DNA of 64,000 nucleotides from CBDFHC01 sp965247585 (GTDB taxonomy: Bacteria > Chloroflexota > Dehalococcoidia > Lucifugimonadales > GCA-2712585), in contig CBDFHC010000003.1 of NCBI GenBank assembly GCA_965247585.1, forward strand, positions 558,001-622,000, written 5' to 3'. Every line of letters starts with the position of its first letter. The first letter of the stretch is position 1. The notes below the pieces were generated by a model, which was given only the letters and a program-made list of their open reading frames with translations, had not been told where the DNA came from and did no database searches. Positions 48,901-58,250 of the stretch are shown here, piece by piece. The translations under genes and the position numbers were made by a program.

Positions 48901-49310
48901 TGGGGCTATAACAGAACGACCATCTTCTCTTGCCGCCTGGAACACTTGCCAGCTCCTGAGTGGCGCGCTCCACCAGGTCCCTCAACTCGGGCCGGTTGAA
49001 CCTGGTCTGTAGGACCCCGAGCTGCTTGAAAACGATGACGGAGGCGGAGCTGGCCACGTTTCTGTCCACCTGCCGGGCCTCCTGGCTGACGAAGATAAAG
49101 GTCTGTTCCCGCTGCCGGGAGAGTTTGAGCGCCTGGGACATAGACCTGCTGGTGGCGGCCAGGCCGGCCCGGGAATGGTAGTGGAGGTACGCCTAGTCCA
49201 CCAGGGCGATGCATCGGTTGGGCAAGTCCTCCAGAGTCGGAGCGATGCCGATCCAGTCGGGGAAGAGCCGCCTGGCGCTGGCTGGGACGCCCACCACGTA
49301 GGGAGTCAAG
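48900..49310 (-). pseudogene. Zot/FtsK-like P-loop ATPase, copy 3 (fragment)
   Basis: TPYVVGVPASARRLFPDW, NRCIALVD, TAG at 49195-49197 where copy 1 has the Walker B Glu, then AYLHYHSRAGLAATSRSMSQ and TFIFVSQEARQVDRNV, ending KRRWSFCYSPNFVY, similar to copy 1. The P-loop half is missing. The frame runs straight into recombinase zinc-ribbon sequence, a fusion junction near 48900. Confidence 0.55.
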
Positions 49311-49476
49311 TAGGGCAAGCTCGGTGTGTCGATTGCCGGATAGCTGACCTCATGGTAGAGAGAGGCGCGTTGTTGTGGATTGCACACAATGTGGAACTCT
49401 GCTATCTGAGGCCGCGAGATGCTGCCCCGGCTGTGGTGGCCTGAGTGTTATCATCCCCTAGAACGCTTCCGTGCCA

Positions 49477-49520
49477 GTCCCGCTATATATATATATATAA
49501 AAGTTGGCGGGATCAGAAAC
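49477..49520. repeat. (TA)8 microsatellite inside a short inverted repeat
   Basis: Eight TA units at 49484-49499 lie between TCCCGC and GCGGGA arms. The whole could extrude as a hairpin. Confidence 0.7.
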
Positions 49521-49598
49521 CAGTTATTATCAGGGGCAAGAAGAAGTGGCAGAGATTGACCCTACAATCCTGTGACGTGGACATATCGCCTGCCCTTC

Positions 49599-50357
49599 TC
49601 AGTGGGCGGTTGTCGCGGGTTGATGCGCCAGGAGAAAGTCGCGCACCTGGTTTATTGTCTTGGCGAGCACGTCCTTGTGCTCTTTCCATGGATACACCGT
49701 CACCGCGGCTTTTGGCGCCAACGCTACTAGATCCATAGCGGCCTGGTACGAGTGCGACGGTGTGTCGTCAGGCATGACCAGCATCGGCGTCTGGCACGAA
49801 CGGGCGAAGTCGCGCGACACGCTGTACGCGAAGTCGGGCTGGATGCGGTAAAGGTTGTGCAGATATGCTTCGCAAGTCTCCATGGTCGCGTCAGTCCGCC
49901 GGGTGCCCAGCTCGGGTGCCCAGGTGTCACGGCCAGAGTCGTACATGGAGTCGGGGAAATTCGCGTTGTGCCCAACCGGCTGGCAGAGCACGCCTGCCAC
50001 GACGCGTTCGGGTGCCCGTTCCATGAGCTTGAGAGCAAACGGGCCACCGATGCAGTAGCCCATGAAGAAGAACTCCCGTATGCCGAGGTGGTCCATCAGC
50101 CCCAGTTGGTCGTCAGCGAAGGCTCCCCACGGGTCGTCGACCGGGATTGGGCCGCTGGACTCGCCGCCGTTGGCGTTGCGCTGGTCCATCGTAATGCAGC
50201 GGAAGTCGTTCTTGAACTCCTCCATCGCGTTAAACACTTGGGTAGGCCAATTGCTGACCAGGGAGTTCAAGCCCCCGCCGGGCGTGACCAGAAGCGGGAA
50301 ACCGGACCCGGCCTCCTCATAGTGGATGCGGACATCGCCTTTGGTATATAACGGCAT
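49599..50357 (-). CDS. Alpha/beta hydrolase with Cys nucleophile
   Basis: 252 residues. Canonical fold: oxyanion loop TPGGGLNS, nucleophile elbow MGYCIGGPFAL (G-x-C-x-G, Cys instead of Ser), acid Asp in MLVMPDDTPSHSY and His in PWKEHKD. Cys in this position is known from dienelactone hydrolase. Substrate unknown. ATG 50357; a single gene in its own unit. Confidence 0.82.
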   Translation of the reverse strand: MPLYTKGDVRIHYEEAGSGFPLLVTPGGGLNSLVSNWPTQVFNAMEEFKNDFRCITMDQRNANGGESSGPIPVDDPWGAFADDQLGLMDHLGIREFFFMGYCIGGPFALKLMERAPERVVAGVLCQPVGHNANFPDSMYDSGRDTWAPELGTRRTDATMETCEAYLHNLYRIQPDFAYSVSRDFARSCQTPMLVMPDDTPSHSYQAAMDLVALAPKAAVTVYPWKEHKDVLAKTINQVRDFLLAHQPATTAH

Positions 50358-50679
50358 ACCAGTTTCTCCTTGTCTAAGTCGCCAGAACCTTTGGCTTCCT
50401 GCACTCCAGCACGTTATCAGCAGTTAATTTTAGCATTCTTTGACGAACGGCACTGCCTAAATTGTCGTTTTTTACTTGCGCGCATTCCCGCTTGCGTTGT
50501 TGAGATAAAAATGACAATGGCGGCGGGTTTCGTCTATTCAATTAAAAGTACTCGAGAAAGGGAATCCTGTACGGTGTAGCTAAACCGGGCGTAAAATCAA
50601 GGGTACCAAAAGGACTTTGTTCCGGATCAAGTATGCGGCATATGGGCGGGGGCCCAGATAGTCTCGCACTTTGGGTAGG
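50358..50679. other. Intergenic with partial R1d
   Basis: No gene. Holds a partial R1 repeat near 50585-50624. Confidence 0.5.
50585..50624 (+). repeat. Dispersed repeat R1, copy d (3' half only)
   Basis: CCGGGCGTAAAATCAAGGGT then ACCAAAAGGACTTTGTTCCG matches the 3' half of R1c. Confidence 0.5.
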
Positions 50680-53304
50680 TTACGGGCCCAGTCTGCTGCG
50701 CGAGCGCCAGGCCTCTCCATCTGAACACACCATCCGTGTCCACTCATCAGGCGGTAAGTCTAGACCATCTTGATACCGGAGCGTCGCCTCGACTAACGAT
50801 TCGTGGGTCCGAGTGTCGACCAGAACGTTCGACATCGGCCAGGCCAGACCTTGACCACCGCCCCCCTCCCGCAGGTTCGTTTGCGCCTCCACAAGTAGCC
50901 GCTGCGCCTCGTCCGCCTCGCTGCCGAAATGCGCCGCCATGCCGAGTCCCAACAGTACGGCACCTACGCCGTGGCGGTCCCCCAGGTCGACCATCATGGG
51001 TAGGCACTCATCGTAGAGGGCTGTAGCCTGGTCCAGCTCGTTGGACTCCAAAGCGATGTTTGCCAGGCGGATGAGCGTCCAGGCTATCAAAGCCAGGTCG
51101 CCGACGCGACGCAAGATCTCCAAACTTCGGCTGTTACACTCGAATGCCTGTGTTGTTTCTCCTGCAAACCACGCGGTAGAACCCAGGAACCAGCCACAAA
51201 ACGCATCTCCCCACTCAAACCCATAGGATTGATGGGCTGCCTGGACATCGGCGAACCTGCGGCTCGAGGCTTCCAGGTCCCTCATGAACCACAAGATCAC
51301 GGCTTCGTAGGTCCGAGCCGTCATTATTCCTTGCCCGTCTCCCAGCTCAATGAACTGCTCTTCCGCTTCACGGACTCGCGCCAGACATCCTTCCAGGTCA
51401 TCCTGGCGAACCATCGTGCTTATGAATCCAGAATGCACCAGTGCTGACGCACGTGCCTGCGCAGAACCCCCTTCGGCGGCCAGCGCCCTGTCGAACCATT
51501 CGACAGACTCGGTCACGTGCCGGCGTATTATCCAGAACCAGGTTAGGGCGGCGGCGGTGCGCTGTGGGAGATCTGATTCGCCAGCTTCCAAGCCCCATGC
51601 CAACGCGGCGCGAAGGTTGTCGTGTTCTGTCTCCAATCGCGCCAACCACTCAAGCTGGTGTGGGCCGCGAAGCTCCGGCTCAGCTTGCTCGGCGAGGTCT
51701 TGAAAATACCGTGCGTGTCGACCACCTGTTTCAGCCGCCTCGTCGCAGGTCAGCCGGGCGGCGGCGTACTGACGCAACGGCTCCAGCAGGTGGTAACGCG
51801 ACTCCCCGCCGGCGGGCACGGTCCGCACAAGCGATTTATCCACCAGTTGGCCGAGGGACTCCAGGACTTCAAACTCATCATCGGTCCCGCTGACGGCGCC
51901 GCATGCAGGGAGGGTGAATCCGCCCCGAAACACGGATAGCTGGCGGAAGAGCGTTTGCTGCTCTGGTTCCAGCATGTCGTAGCTCCAATCGATGGCACGC
52001 TCCAGCGTCTGGTGGTGCGGCAAGGCGTCGACCGGTCCTCCAGTTAGAAGCTTGAAGGATTGATCAAGCCGGCTGGCGATTTCTGCCGGTTGTAGCAGTT
52101 TCACGCGAGACGCCGCCAACTCTATGGCCAGGGGAATCCCATCAAGTCTCCTCACAATCTGAGTTACAGAGGCCGCGTTGCTTGCGGTCAGCTCAAAAGA
52201 GGGATTCGCACCCCGGGCGCGCTCCCGGAATAGCTCCACCGAAGGGCACCCAGCAAACATGCCTTGACCGGCGTTGCCTTCAGGGACAGGTAACGGTGGC
52301 ACCTGGAAGGTCCGCTCGCCAGCCAGGTTCAGCGCCTCTCGGCTGGTGGCGATCACGGTGACACCGGGGCAAGATAGCAACCACTGGACCAACGAAGCAG
52401 CCCCCACCATCAGGTGCTCGCAGTTGTCTAGGATTAGTAAGAGCGTTTTCCCTTGCAGGAACCCGTAGAGGGCGTCCTCACCTACGTTAAATGTTTCAGC
52501 TACATGTGGCCGCAATATTTTAGGGTCAGAGAGAGCCACCAATCCGATAAACCAGACTCCACCGGGATAGCCTTCGATGACCGAGGCGCCAATCTCTTGT
52601 GCCAGCCTTGTCTTGCCGGAGCCGCCGGCGCCTGCCAGGGTGACCAGGCGAGCGGAAGAGAGCAGGTCCGTGACTTCGCCGATTTCTTCATCACGGCCAA
52701 TGAAGCTGGTTAATTGGACTGGCAGGTTGTGGGGGTGGGCATCCAGGGAGTTGAGGGCAGGGAAGTCCGCGGGCAGGTCCGGGTGAATGAGCTGGAACAC
52801 CTGCTCCGGTTGCTGCAAGTCCTTGAGGCGATGGGAACCGAGATCACGCAGGGACAGTCCGCCACGAAGGTTGTCTTGGACCAGCCGCGCGGTGGTCTGA
52901 GAAAGAACTACCTGGCCTCCATGAACGATGGACCTAATCCGGGCACAACGATTTACCGAGTTGCCGTAGTAATCGTTGTCGCGTAATTCAGATTCGCCGG
53001 TGTGCAGCGCCATGCGAACGTTGATGGCAATTTCTGGCGGCCAAGTCTCACGCAAGAGAAGCTCTTGGGCAGCGCGGGCGGCGCCCACCGCGTCTGTGGC
53101 GCGTGGGAACACTGCGAAGATGCTGTCCCCTTCTCCTCTTGGCTTCACCACTGTGCCGCCATGGGCTTCAACGGCGGACGTTAACAGAGAATCGTGGCGG
53201 GCCATGACACTATTCATGTCATGCGGATGTTTTTGCCACAGAGAGGTGCTCCCTTGAACGTCAGTAAAGAGGTATGTGAGGGTACCGGTGGGTAGGTCAG
53301 TCAT
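50680..53304 (-). CDS. Class III nucleotidyl cyclase-STAND ATPase-TPR regulator
   Basis: 874 residues. Residues 1-170: class III cyclase with metal Asp in YLFTDVQGSTSLW, KPRGEGDSIFAVF and YYGNSVNRCARI (transition-state Asn/Arg). Residues about 195-540: NB-ARC-type STAND ATPase starting HNLPVQLTSFIGRDEE, Walker A GAGGSGKTRLA, Walker B LLLILDNCEHL, sensor IATSRE, GxP DGIPLAIELAASRV. Residues 540-874: TPR-like helices. The layout is typical of large Chloroflexota/actinobacterial signal proteins that couple ligand sensing to cyclic-nucleotide synthesis. Intact; ATG 53304. Confidence 0.85.
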   Translation of the reverse strand: MTDLPTGTLTYLFTDVQGSTSLWQKHPHDMNSVMARHDSLLTSAVEAHGGTVVKPRGEGDSIFAVFPRATDAVGAARAAQELLLRETWPPEIAINVRMALHTGESELRDNDYYGNSVNRCARIRSIVHGGQVVLSQTTARLVQDNLRGGLSLRDLGSHRLKDLQQPEQVFQLIHPDLPADFPALNSLDAHPHNLPVQLTSFIGRDEEIGEVTDLLSSARLVTLAGAGGSGKTRLAQEIGASVIEGYPGGVWFIGLVALSDPKILRPHVAETFNVGEDALYGFLQGKTLLLILDNCEHLMVGAASLVQWLLSCPGVTVIATSREALNLAGERTFQVPPLPVPEGNAGQGMFAGCPSVELFRERARGANPSFELTASNAASVTQIVRRLDGIPLAIELAASRVKLLQPAEIASRLDQSFKLLTGGPVDALPHHQTLERAIDWSYDMLEPEQQTLFRQLSVFRGGFTLPACGAVSGTDDEFEVLESLGQLVDKSLVRTVPAGGESRYHLLEPLRQYAAARLTCDEAAETGGRHARYFQDLAEQAEPELRGPHQLEWLARLETEHDNLRAALAWGLEAGESDLPQRTAAALTWFWIIRRHVTESVEWFDRALAAEGGSAQARASALVHSGFISTMVRQDDLEGCLARVREAEEQFIELGDGQGIMTARTYEAVILWFMRDLEASSRRFADVQAAHQSYGFEWGDAFCGWFLGSTAWFAGETTQAFECNSRSLEILRRVGDLALIAWTLIRLANIALESNELDQATALYDECLPMMVDLGDRHGVGAVLLGLGMAAHFGSEADEAQRLLVEAQTNLREGGGGQGLAWPMSNVLVDTRTHESLVEATLRYQDGLDLPPDEWTRMVCSDGEAWRSRSRLGP

Positions 53305-53767
53305 TGCGCGGTCTCAGTTGCATCACCGCTATATACGGAGAAGGGCAAGGTCCGATTGGGGTGGTGGGCACCTTTCGTTTGCTATAGCTGTTGGCCGAGC
53401 AGATCATAAAGTTAAGACGCCTGTTTCCTCAACCTATCACGACTCCGAGAACTCGTTCTCCTTTTGGGTGCGGCCGCAGAAAGCATATTGACTAAGGCCG
53501 TGCACCGGAACAGTGCGACTCTGTTACGCGCCTCTTTGGACTGCCAATCAATCCGCTCACAGTCAATCACCGTTACTTCATATCCAGTGAGCATTATGCT
53601 AATTCATGCCAACTCTCGCCGCAAGACGCGGCTCTCGCCCGATACGCCATCCACTATCGTAAATCGATCGGCGAACCAGCGATTTTCGAACGGTTCTGCT
53701 TGTTGAAGATTCCTGAGCATATGCTAGACTTCCCTGGGACTTGCGACCTGACACTAAGGAGGCCGGA

Positions 53768-54439
53768 TTGGCGGAAGACTCTCCCAAGATCACAATCGAG
53801 CGCAACGGACCGTACGTTGTAGAGGGCCGAGTGCCCCTGGTCCGAAAGACGCCGGTGGTCTCTGAGTTCGGAGAGCCGCTGACCTGGGAGAAGGGACCAC
53901 TCCTCCGCGCCTCAAAGAGGTATCTCCTATGCCGCTGCGGCAAGTCCAATAACAAGCCCCTGTGCGACGGCACTCACACCGACATTGGGTTTGACGGGAC
54001 GGAAGCAGCCGACCAATCCCTCATCGCCGATCGGCAGAAGACTTACGATGGGGTAAGAATCACGATAAAGGACGATAGGTCCTTGTGTATGCATGCCGGT
54101 TTTTGCGGCACTCGAGTTTCCAATGTCTGGAAAATGATAGAACAGACTGAGGACACGCAGGTTAGGGCCCAGGTGATGGCGATGATTGAGCGGTGCCCTT
54201 CCGGGGCCCTCTCCTACGCCCTGGACCCGGAAACAGATGCGCCGGAGCCGGACCTATCCGTTGGGATTGCGGTAACCCCTGACGGTCCGCTTTGGGTCAT
54301 CGGTGGAATTCCGGTAGAACGCGCGGACGGTATGCCTATTGAGACGCGCAACCGGGTCACGTTGTGCCGGTGCGGGGCCTCCAAGACCAAGCCATTGTGC
54401 GACGGTTCGCATAGAGACATAGGTTTTACGTCCGAGTAG
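53768..54439 (+). CDS. Tandem CDGSH iron-sulfur protein with divergent ferredoxin centre
   Basis: 223 residues from TTG 53768, chosen for AAGGAGG just upstream. Two CDGSH [2Fe-2S] motifs, LCRCGKSNNKPLCDGTH near residue 57 and LCRCGASKTKPLCDGSH near residue 198, with a Fer4_19-like region between (CMHAGFC ... ERCPSGAL). Redox or iron-sulfur transfer role. The ferritin-like gene follows 150 bases downstream in the same orientation, a pairing also known elsewhere. Confidence 0.88.
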   Translation: MAEDSPKITIERNGPYVVEGRVPLVRKTPVVSEFGEPLTWEKGPLLRASKRYLLCRCGKSNNKPLCDGTHTDIGFDGTEAADQSLIADRQKTYDGVRITIKDDRSLCMHAGFCGTRVSNVWKMIEQTEDTQVRAQVMAMIERCPSGALSYALDPETDAPEPDLSVGIAVTPDGPLWVIGGIPVERADGMPIETRNRVTLCRCGASKTKPLCDGSHRDIGFTSE

Positions 54440-54588
54440 CGGTGACGCAGGTGGGGCGCGTGCAACGGAAACGCTGGGTTTCCTGGCCACTGCGCCTGAT
54501 CCGACGGACTTTGGGCGCGCAAGAAACTGTGCATCTAATAGGACAGCCACCACGTTGGCCGAGTTGAGTTGAAGATGAGTCCGAACCA

Positions 54589-55863
54589 ATGGGTGAAGTC
54601 ATGGTGAACGCGCCAGTCAGGATTGAAAACAGAGCCCAGCTAATTTATTTGCTCACGGAAGCCGCGGAGCTGGAGCACGGGATTATGTGCTGCTACTTGT
54701 TTTACGCTTACAGTATGAAACGCGGTGTGGAAGAGGGGATCTCCGAAGAGCAACTGAGATTTGTACGGCGGTGGCGAAGAGCTATCATCCAGGTTTCTAT
54801 TGAAGAAATGCTGCATATGTGCCTTACCTGCAACTTACTCACAGCAGTGGGCGGCGCTCCGCATTTACGCCGGCCCAACCTTCCGGTAAGCCCAAATGCT
54901 TATCCGCCGTCGTTCAAATTAGAGCTTGTCCCGTTTAGCTGGCAATCGCTGGAGAACTTCCTATTTATAGAAAGGCCGGAGGAACTTGAACCTGGAGAAG
55001 GGGAGAGCACGGGGTTGGGATTATCGTTTTCGCCGCCGCCGAAGCTCAGCGACATATTCTCAAGCGCACGGGCATATGAGAGCCAAGGCCGCCTTTACCA
55101 TGGCATTGAAGACGGCCTCCAATACCTCGCCCAAAAATACGGTGAGGATGGCCTGTTCCTCGGTCCACCCAAAGCCCAGATTGCAGGGGCCTATTTCAAA
55201 CTACCGGGTTTAAATCCGGTGACGGATTTGACTTCGGCAGAGGCCGCGCTTCAGGGAATTATCGTGCAAGGGGAAGGAGCGCGTGGGGTGTCTAAAGACT
55301 CCCATCATGGCAAATTTCTCACCATTCAGGAGGAGTACCGGCAGCTACTCAAGGACGACCCTAATTTCCAGCCGGGACGTCCGGTGATGCGGAACCCTTA
55401 TTCTATGTTGCCGAGTGACGTGAGCAATGATGGAGAAGTGAACCTAATTGAAGACGCGCTGAGTGTGGATATAAGCAATTTATTTGACGGGTGTTACGAG
55501 CTTTTAATTCTATTGCTTGGGCGATTATTTGCGCACGGAGAGGAATCTGAAGAGGAGCTAACGCAATTGTCAGATATTACGGAGAAGCTGATGATGGACG
55601 TGATCAGTCCTCTTGGCGAGGCGCTGACCGCGCTTCCCGCGGGCCCGTCCAATCCCGGCTTAACGGCCGGTCCCAGTTTCCGCTTCTCCCGAGATGTGAA
55701 TACTCCTCCCCACCGGACCGCCGCCAGGGCATTGTTCATAGAGCGGTTGAATGAGCTTTCGGCATATTGCGGATTTCTCCAGGTGGACGGAAATGTCTCT
55801 TCCGTGTTGACGCGGGTAAAGGGCTCCCTGGACAAGTGTGCGGGGCAGCTAAAATCAGCGTGA
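54589..55863 (+). CDS. Ferritin-like protein (VioB/iminophenylpyruvate-dimer-synthase-like)
   Basis: 424 residues. ATG 54589; ATG 54601 is an alternative with GGTGA before it. Four-helix di-iron-type segment: AAELEHGIMCCYLFYAY (Glu, His) and VSIEEMLHMCLTCNLL (Glu-Glu, His), followed by a long extension with a second helical bundle (LFDGCYELLILLLGRLF). The N-terminal domain matches the ferritin-like domain first described in VioB/RebD. Catalytic activity unknown; probably oxidase- or peroxidase-type on the CDGSH partner's pathway. Confidence 0.78.
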   Translation: MGEVMVNAPVRIENRAQLIYLLTEAAELEHGIMCCYLFYAYSMKRGVEEGISEEQLRFVRRWRRAIIQVSIEEMLHMCLTCNLLTAVGGAPHLRRPNLPVSPNAYPPSFKLELVPFSWQSLENFLFIERPEELEPGEGESTGLGLSFSPPPKLSDIFSSARAYESQGRLYHGIEDGLQYLAQKYGEDGLFLGPPKAQIAGAYFKLPGLNPVTDLTSAEAALQGIIVQGEGARGVSKDSHHGKFLTIQEEYRQLLKDDPNFQPGRPVMRNPYSMLPSDVSNDGEVNLIEDALSVDISNLFDGCYELLILLLGRLFAHGEESEEELTQLSDITEKLMMDVISPLGEALTALPAGPSNPGLTAGPSFRFSRDVNTPPHRTAARALFIERLNELSAYCGFLQVDGNVSSVLTRVKGSLDKCAGQLKSA

Positions 55864-55882
55864 TACGGGTTTCTTGGAAGCG

Positions 55883-56311
55883 TCACTCCACCAGCCGGGC
55901 ATCTGCGTCACGCAAGCGTTGCGCCAGGACGTGAAGCATCCTAACGGCAACCTGAGGCTGCCTCTCAAGCTGAGCGAGGAACACCCACCGGTCTATGCCT
56001 ATACACTCCACTTCGTCCAACGCCCGAATGGTTGCCGTCCTGGGCCATTCGCCGAGCAGCGCCATCTCGCCAAACACTTCGCTTGGCCCAAGCTCCGCAA
56101 GGACTTGTTGGCGGTCAGTTCCCAACCCCTTCACGACCTCCAGCTTTCCAGAGATAATTACGTAGAGGCCGTTGCCCGTGCGGCCCTCCTCAACCACCAG
56201 CTCCCCCGGGCTGAATGTCTTTTGAAAGGTAAAGGTAGAGATGGCGTCCAACTGGCCCGGGTCCAGACCGGAAAATAGCCACACTCTGCCTAGCGCATCT
56301 GCTTTAGACAT
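55883..56311 (-). CDS. Cyclic-nucleotide-binding domain protein
   Basis: 142 residues, a single cNMP-binding beta-roll with phosphate cassette FGEMALLGEWPRTATIRA (Glu and Arg that contact cAMP/cGMP). No DNA-binding or kinase domain. Convergent with the ferritin-like gene and divergent from the MBL gene. Candidate effector for the cyclase 3 kb away. Confidence 0.85.
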   Translation of the reverse strand: MSKADALGRVWLFSGLDPGQLDAISTFTFQKTFSPGELVVEEGRTGNGLYVIISGKLEVVKGLGTDRQQVLAELGPSEVFGEMALLGEWPRTATIRALDEVECIGIDRWVFLAQLERQPQVAVRMLHVLAQRLRDADARLVE

Positions 56312-56378
56312 GAAATCTCTCGTGCCCCCTAAACCCTGATGAACTAAGTGAGTCTATAGTTTCTGTGCCGGTACAACA

Positions 56379-57146
56379 ATGAAAATACGCGTTCTTGGCT
56401 GCCATCACACGGAGACGGAAAGCGCGCGGCTTAGCTCTTTGCTTATGGACGACCAGATTGCGTTGGACGCGGGTGCGCTCACTTCAACCTTGTCCTTAGA
56501 AGAGCAAGCCAAAATCAACTCCGTCATTATTACCCACCATCATTTCGATCACGTGCGGGACCTGCTCACACTGGCGCTTGGCGGGTACCACACCGGAGAG
56601 ACCATATCCGTTTACTCAACTCCGGAAGTGCTGGAATTTCTGGGCGACAATTTCCTTAATGGGCGATTGTATCCAGATTTCACTACCAGGCCTACCCCGC
56701 CGCGTCTTAGATTGGTACCCATAGAGTCAGGCCGCTCACATCAGGTGGCGCATATAGAAGTCACACCGCTGGATGTGGACCACAGCGTTCCAGCGATTGG
56801 AATTTTTATTAAAGGCAAGGGCGGCGAATCGTTGTTCTGTACCGGCGACACTGGAGGAGGATTCGCTGGGACCCTGGAACGGTTCCGGCCTAGCACTCTC
56901 ATCACGGAGGTCACTTTTCCGAACGCCGAGGAGGCCCTTGCGCGTATGACTAAACACATGACTCCCAAGCTTCTGGAGGACGAGCTACTCTTGTTGGCGG
57001 GGACTGGGAGCCTGCCACAGTCCGTATTGGCAATACACATGAGCCCAGAGACGGAGGATCAGATCCGGGAAGAGCTCGCCGGTGTTGGGGAGAAGCTGAG
57101 CATTCCTATCACGCCTGCATATGAAGGGATGGTCCCGGAGCTTTAG
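56379..57146 (+). CDS. Metallo-beta-lactamase-fold hydrolase
   Basis: 255 residues. Zn motif THHHFDHVRD (HxHxDH), Asp in DAGALTS and second-shell Asp in FCTGDTGGG; the final His in AIHMSPE. Resembles class II cyclic-nucleotide phosphodiesterases and RNase Z relatives. Divergently transcribed from the cNMP-binding gene with a 67-base shared upstream region, so a phosphodiesterase role is plausible but unproven. Confidence 0.78.
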   Translation: MKIRVLGCHHTETESARLSSLLMDDQIALDAGALTSTLSLEEQAKINSVIITHHHFDHVRDLLTLALGGYHTGETISVYSTPEVLEFLGDNFLNGRLYPDFTTRPTPPRLRLVPIESGRSHQVAHIEVTPLDVDHSVPAIGIFIKGKGGESLFCTGDTGGGFAGTLERFRPSTLITEVTFPNAEEALARMTKHMTPKLLEDELLLLAGTGSLPQSVLAIHMSPETEDQIREELAGVGEKLSIPITPAYEGMVPEL

Positions 57147-57834
57147 CCACGGGGGAGACCAGGTTTAATATCTTTACCGATCAAGGTTTGGCGCGAGCCG
57201 CTTTCCACAAACCTGAGCGTATCTTTCCAGGTCACCGGCTCCTATCAACTGAAGAATTCTGGGTCCGACAGTGAAGCGCCGCAGCGGACCCGTGAACTCT
57301 GGATTATCCGGGTGGGGAGCAAGGGAGCCTTTTTGGAGCGGCCGGTTTTATCCGATTCCTGGGCACGGAGTCAGCGCCACCCTTTGGAAGGCGGTATCCG
57401 ATAAAGGGTGGCGCAGCACAGACGTCCCGATTCCCCGGCTGAAGGGAAAGCGGAATGGGCTCGTCCTTCGATGGCCTCAGGATGAGCGGGTTGGAAGGGT
57501 AGAGGGGGTTGGGCTGCCAGGCGGAGGAGGTGGCGAGTGTGTGCATTGTTGTTAGGGAAATCAGCCATGGCGATGGATGCAGGCACCGCAGAAGATTGCG
57601 AATCATAGGTTGGTGGTTCCCACCGTCCCGCCCCGGAAGGTTATTAAAGTTAGATTCTGGGGGACACCCTCAGACTCCCGTCAGAGGAGTAATACCCCAT
57701 CTGGACTCCCCTTTTGAGCACGTTTGGAGAACGGCCGGAGGCCGATATTCGAGAGGGGTGTTGGGGTGGACGAATGTGTCTAGTGCTGTTCGGAGCAAGG
57801 GTATTCAACCCATCAAGCGCAAAGGAGGCGCGAC
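57147..57834. other. Gene-free stretch
   Basis: About 690 bases with no supported gene; GC-rich with short unlikely frames. The last bases hold AAAGGAGG, the ribosome-binding site of the truncated amidohydrolase. Confidence 0.5.
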
Positions 57835-58026
57835 GTGGCGTTTAATTACGACCTGATTTTAAAGGGCGGCGAGGTGGTGGATGCGTCCCTAGGGCTGCAC
57901 GCCACCAGGGACGTGGGGTTCAAGGACGGGAAGGTTTCGGGGGTGGCGACAGTGGTGTCAATGAGCTATTGGCCTATGGTCTCAAGGGGCGTGGCCAAAC
58001 CACGCCATCAGGCAGGTGGCAGCTAA
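57835..58026 (+). pseudogene. Amidohydrolase (dihydroorotase-like) N-terminal stub
   Basis: GTG 57835 after AAAGGAGG; FNYDLILKGGEVVDASLGLH and VGFKDGKVSGVA are the N-terminal beta-sandwich of dihydroorotase/amidohydrolase enzymes (DLllkGGrViDpa). Homology stops after about 40 residues, well before the HxH metal site, and the frame ends at 58026 just before repeat R2c. Confidence 0.6.
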
Positions 58027-58049
58027 GCAGCCGGCAAGACTAACGCTCC

Positions 58050-58090
58050 GAGTTTCAGGTGGGGTTCAACTCTGGCGCCTGTCTCCACCA
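58050..58090 (+). repeat. Dispersed repeat R2, copy c
   Basis: TTTCAGGTGGGGTTCAACTCT, here split as TTTCAGGTGGGG and TTCAACTCT, then GGCGCCT and GTCTCCACCA, as in R2a. Immediately follows the broken amidohydrolase. Confidence 0.45.
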
Positions 58091-58250
58091 GGAACAGGAG
58101 GTAACTGCCCCCCGGACGCTTGCAGTCTGGGGGCGATTCGTCTATAAGGACAACGTCAGTTTTTACTTCGACGGTTACTATCTCATAGATGGGCCTGACC
58201 GCCGGCCCAACGGAAATCCAGCGTTAATTTACCCCAGGGAGCGTAACCGA

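Noticed and set aside
1..49310. Amber recoding (pyrrolysine or suppressor) as explanation for the stops
   Set aside because: TAA and TGA occur too, replaced residues vary, and many of the genes are also frameshifted or truncated.
20901..58090. R2a and R2c as attL/attR of one 37-kb integrative element
   Set aside because: The repeats are imperfect, two more copies exist in the window (one reversed), and no intact integrase lies inside. Kept as a dispersed repeat.
58059..58250. Upstream extension of the transketolase-like gene to 58059
   Set aside because: Covers repeat R2c and lacks a ribosome-binding site; ATG 58251 has AGGGAG and begins where enzyme-like sequence starts.
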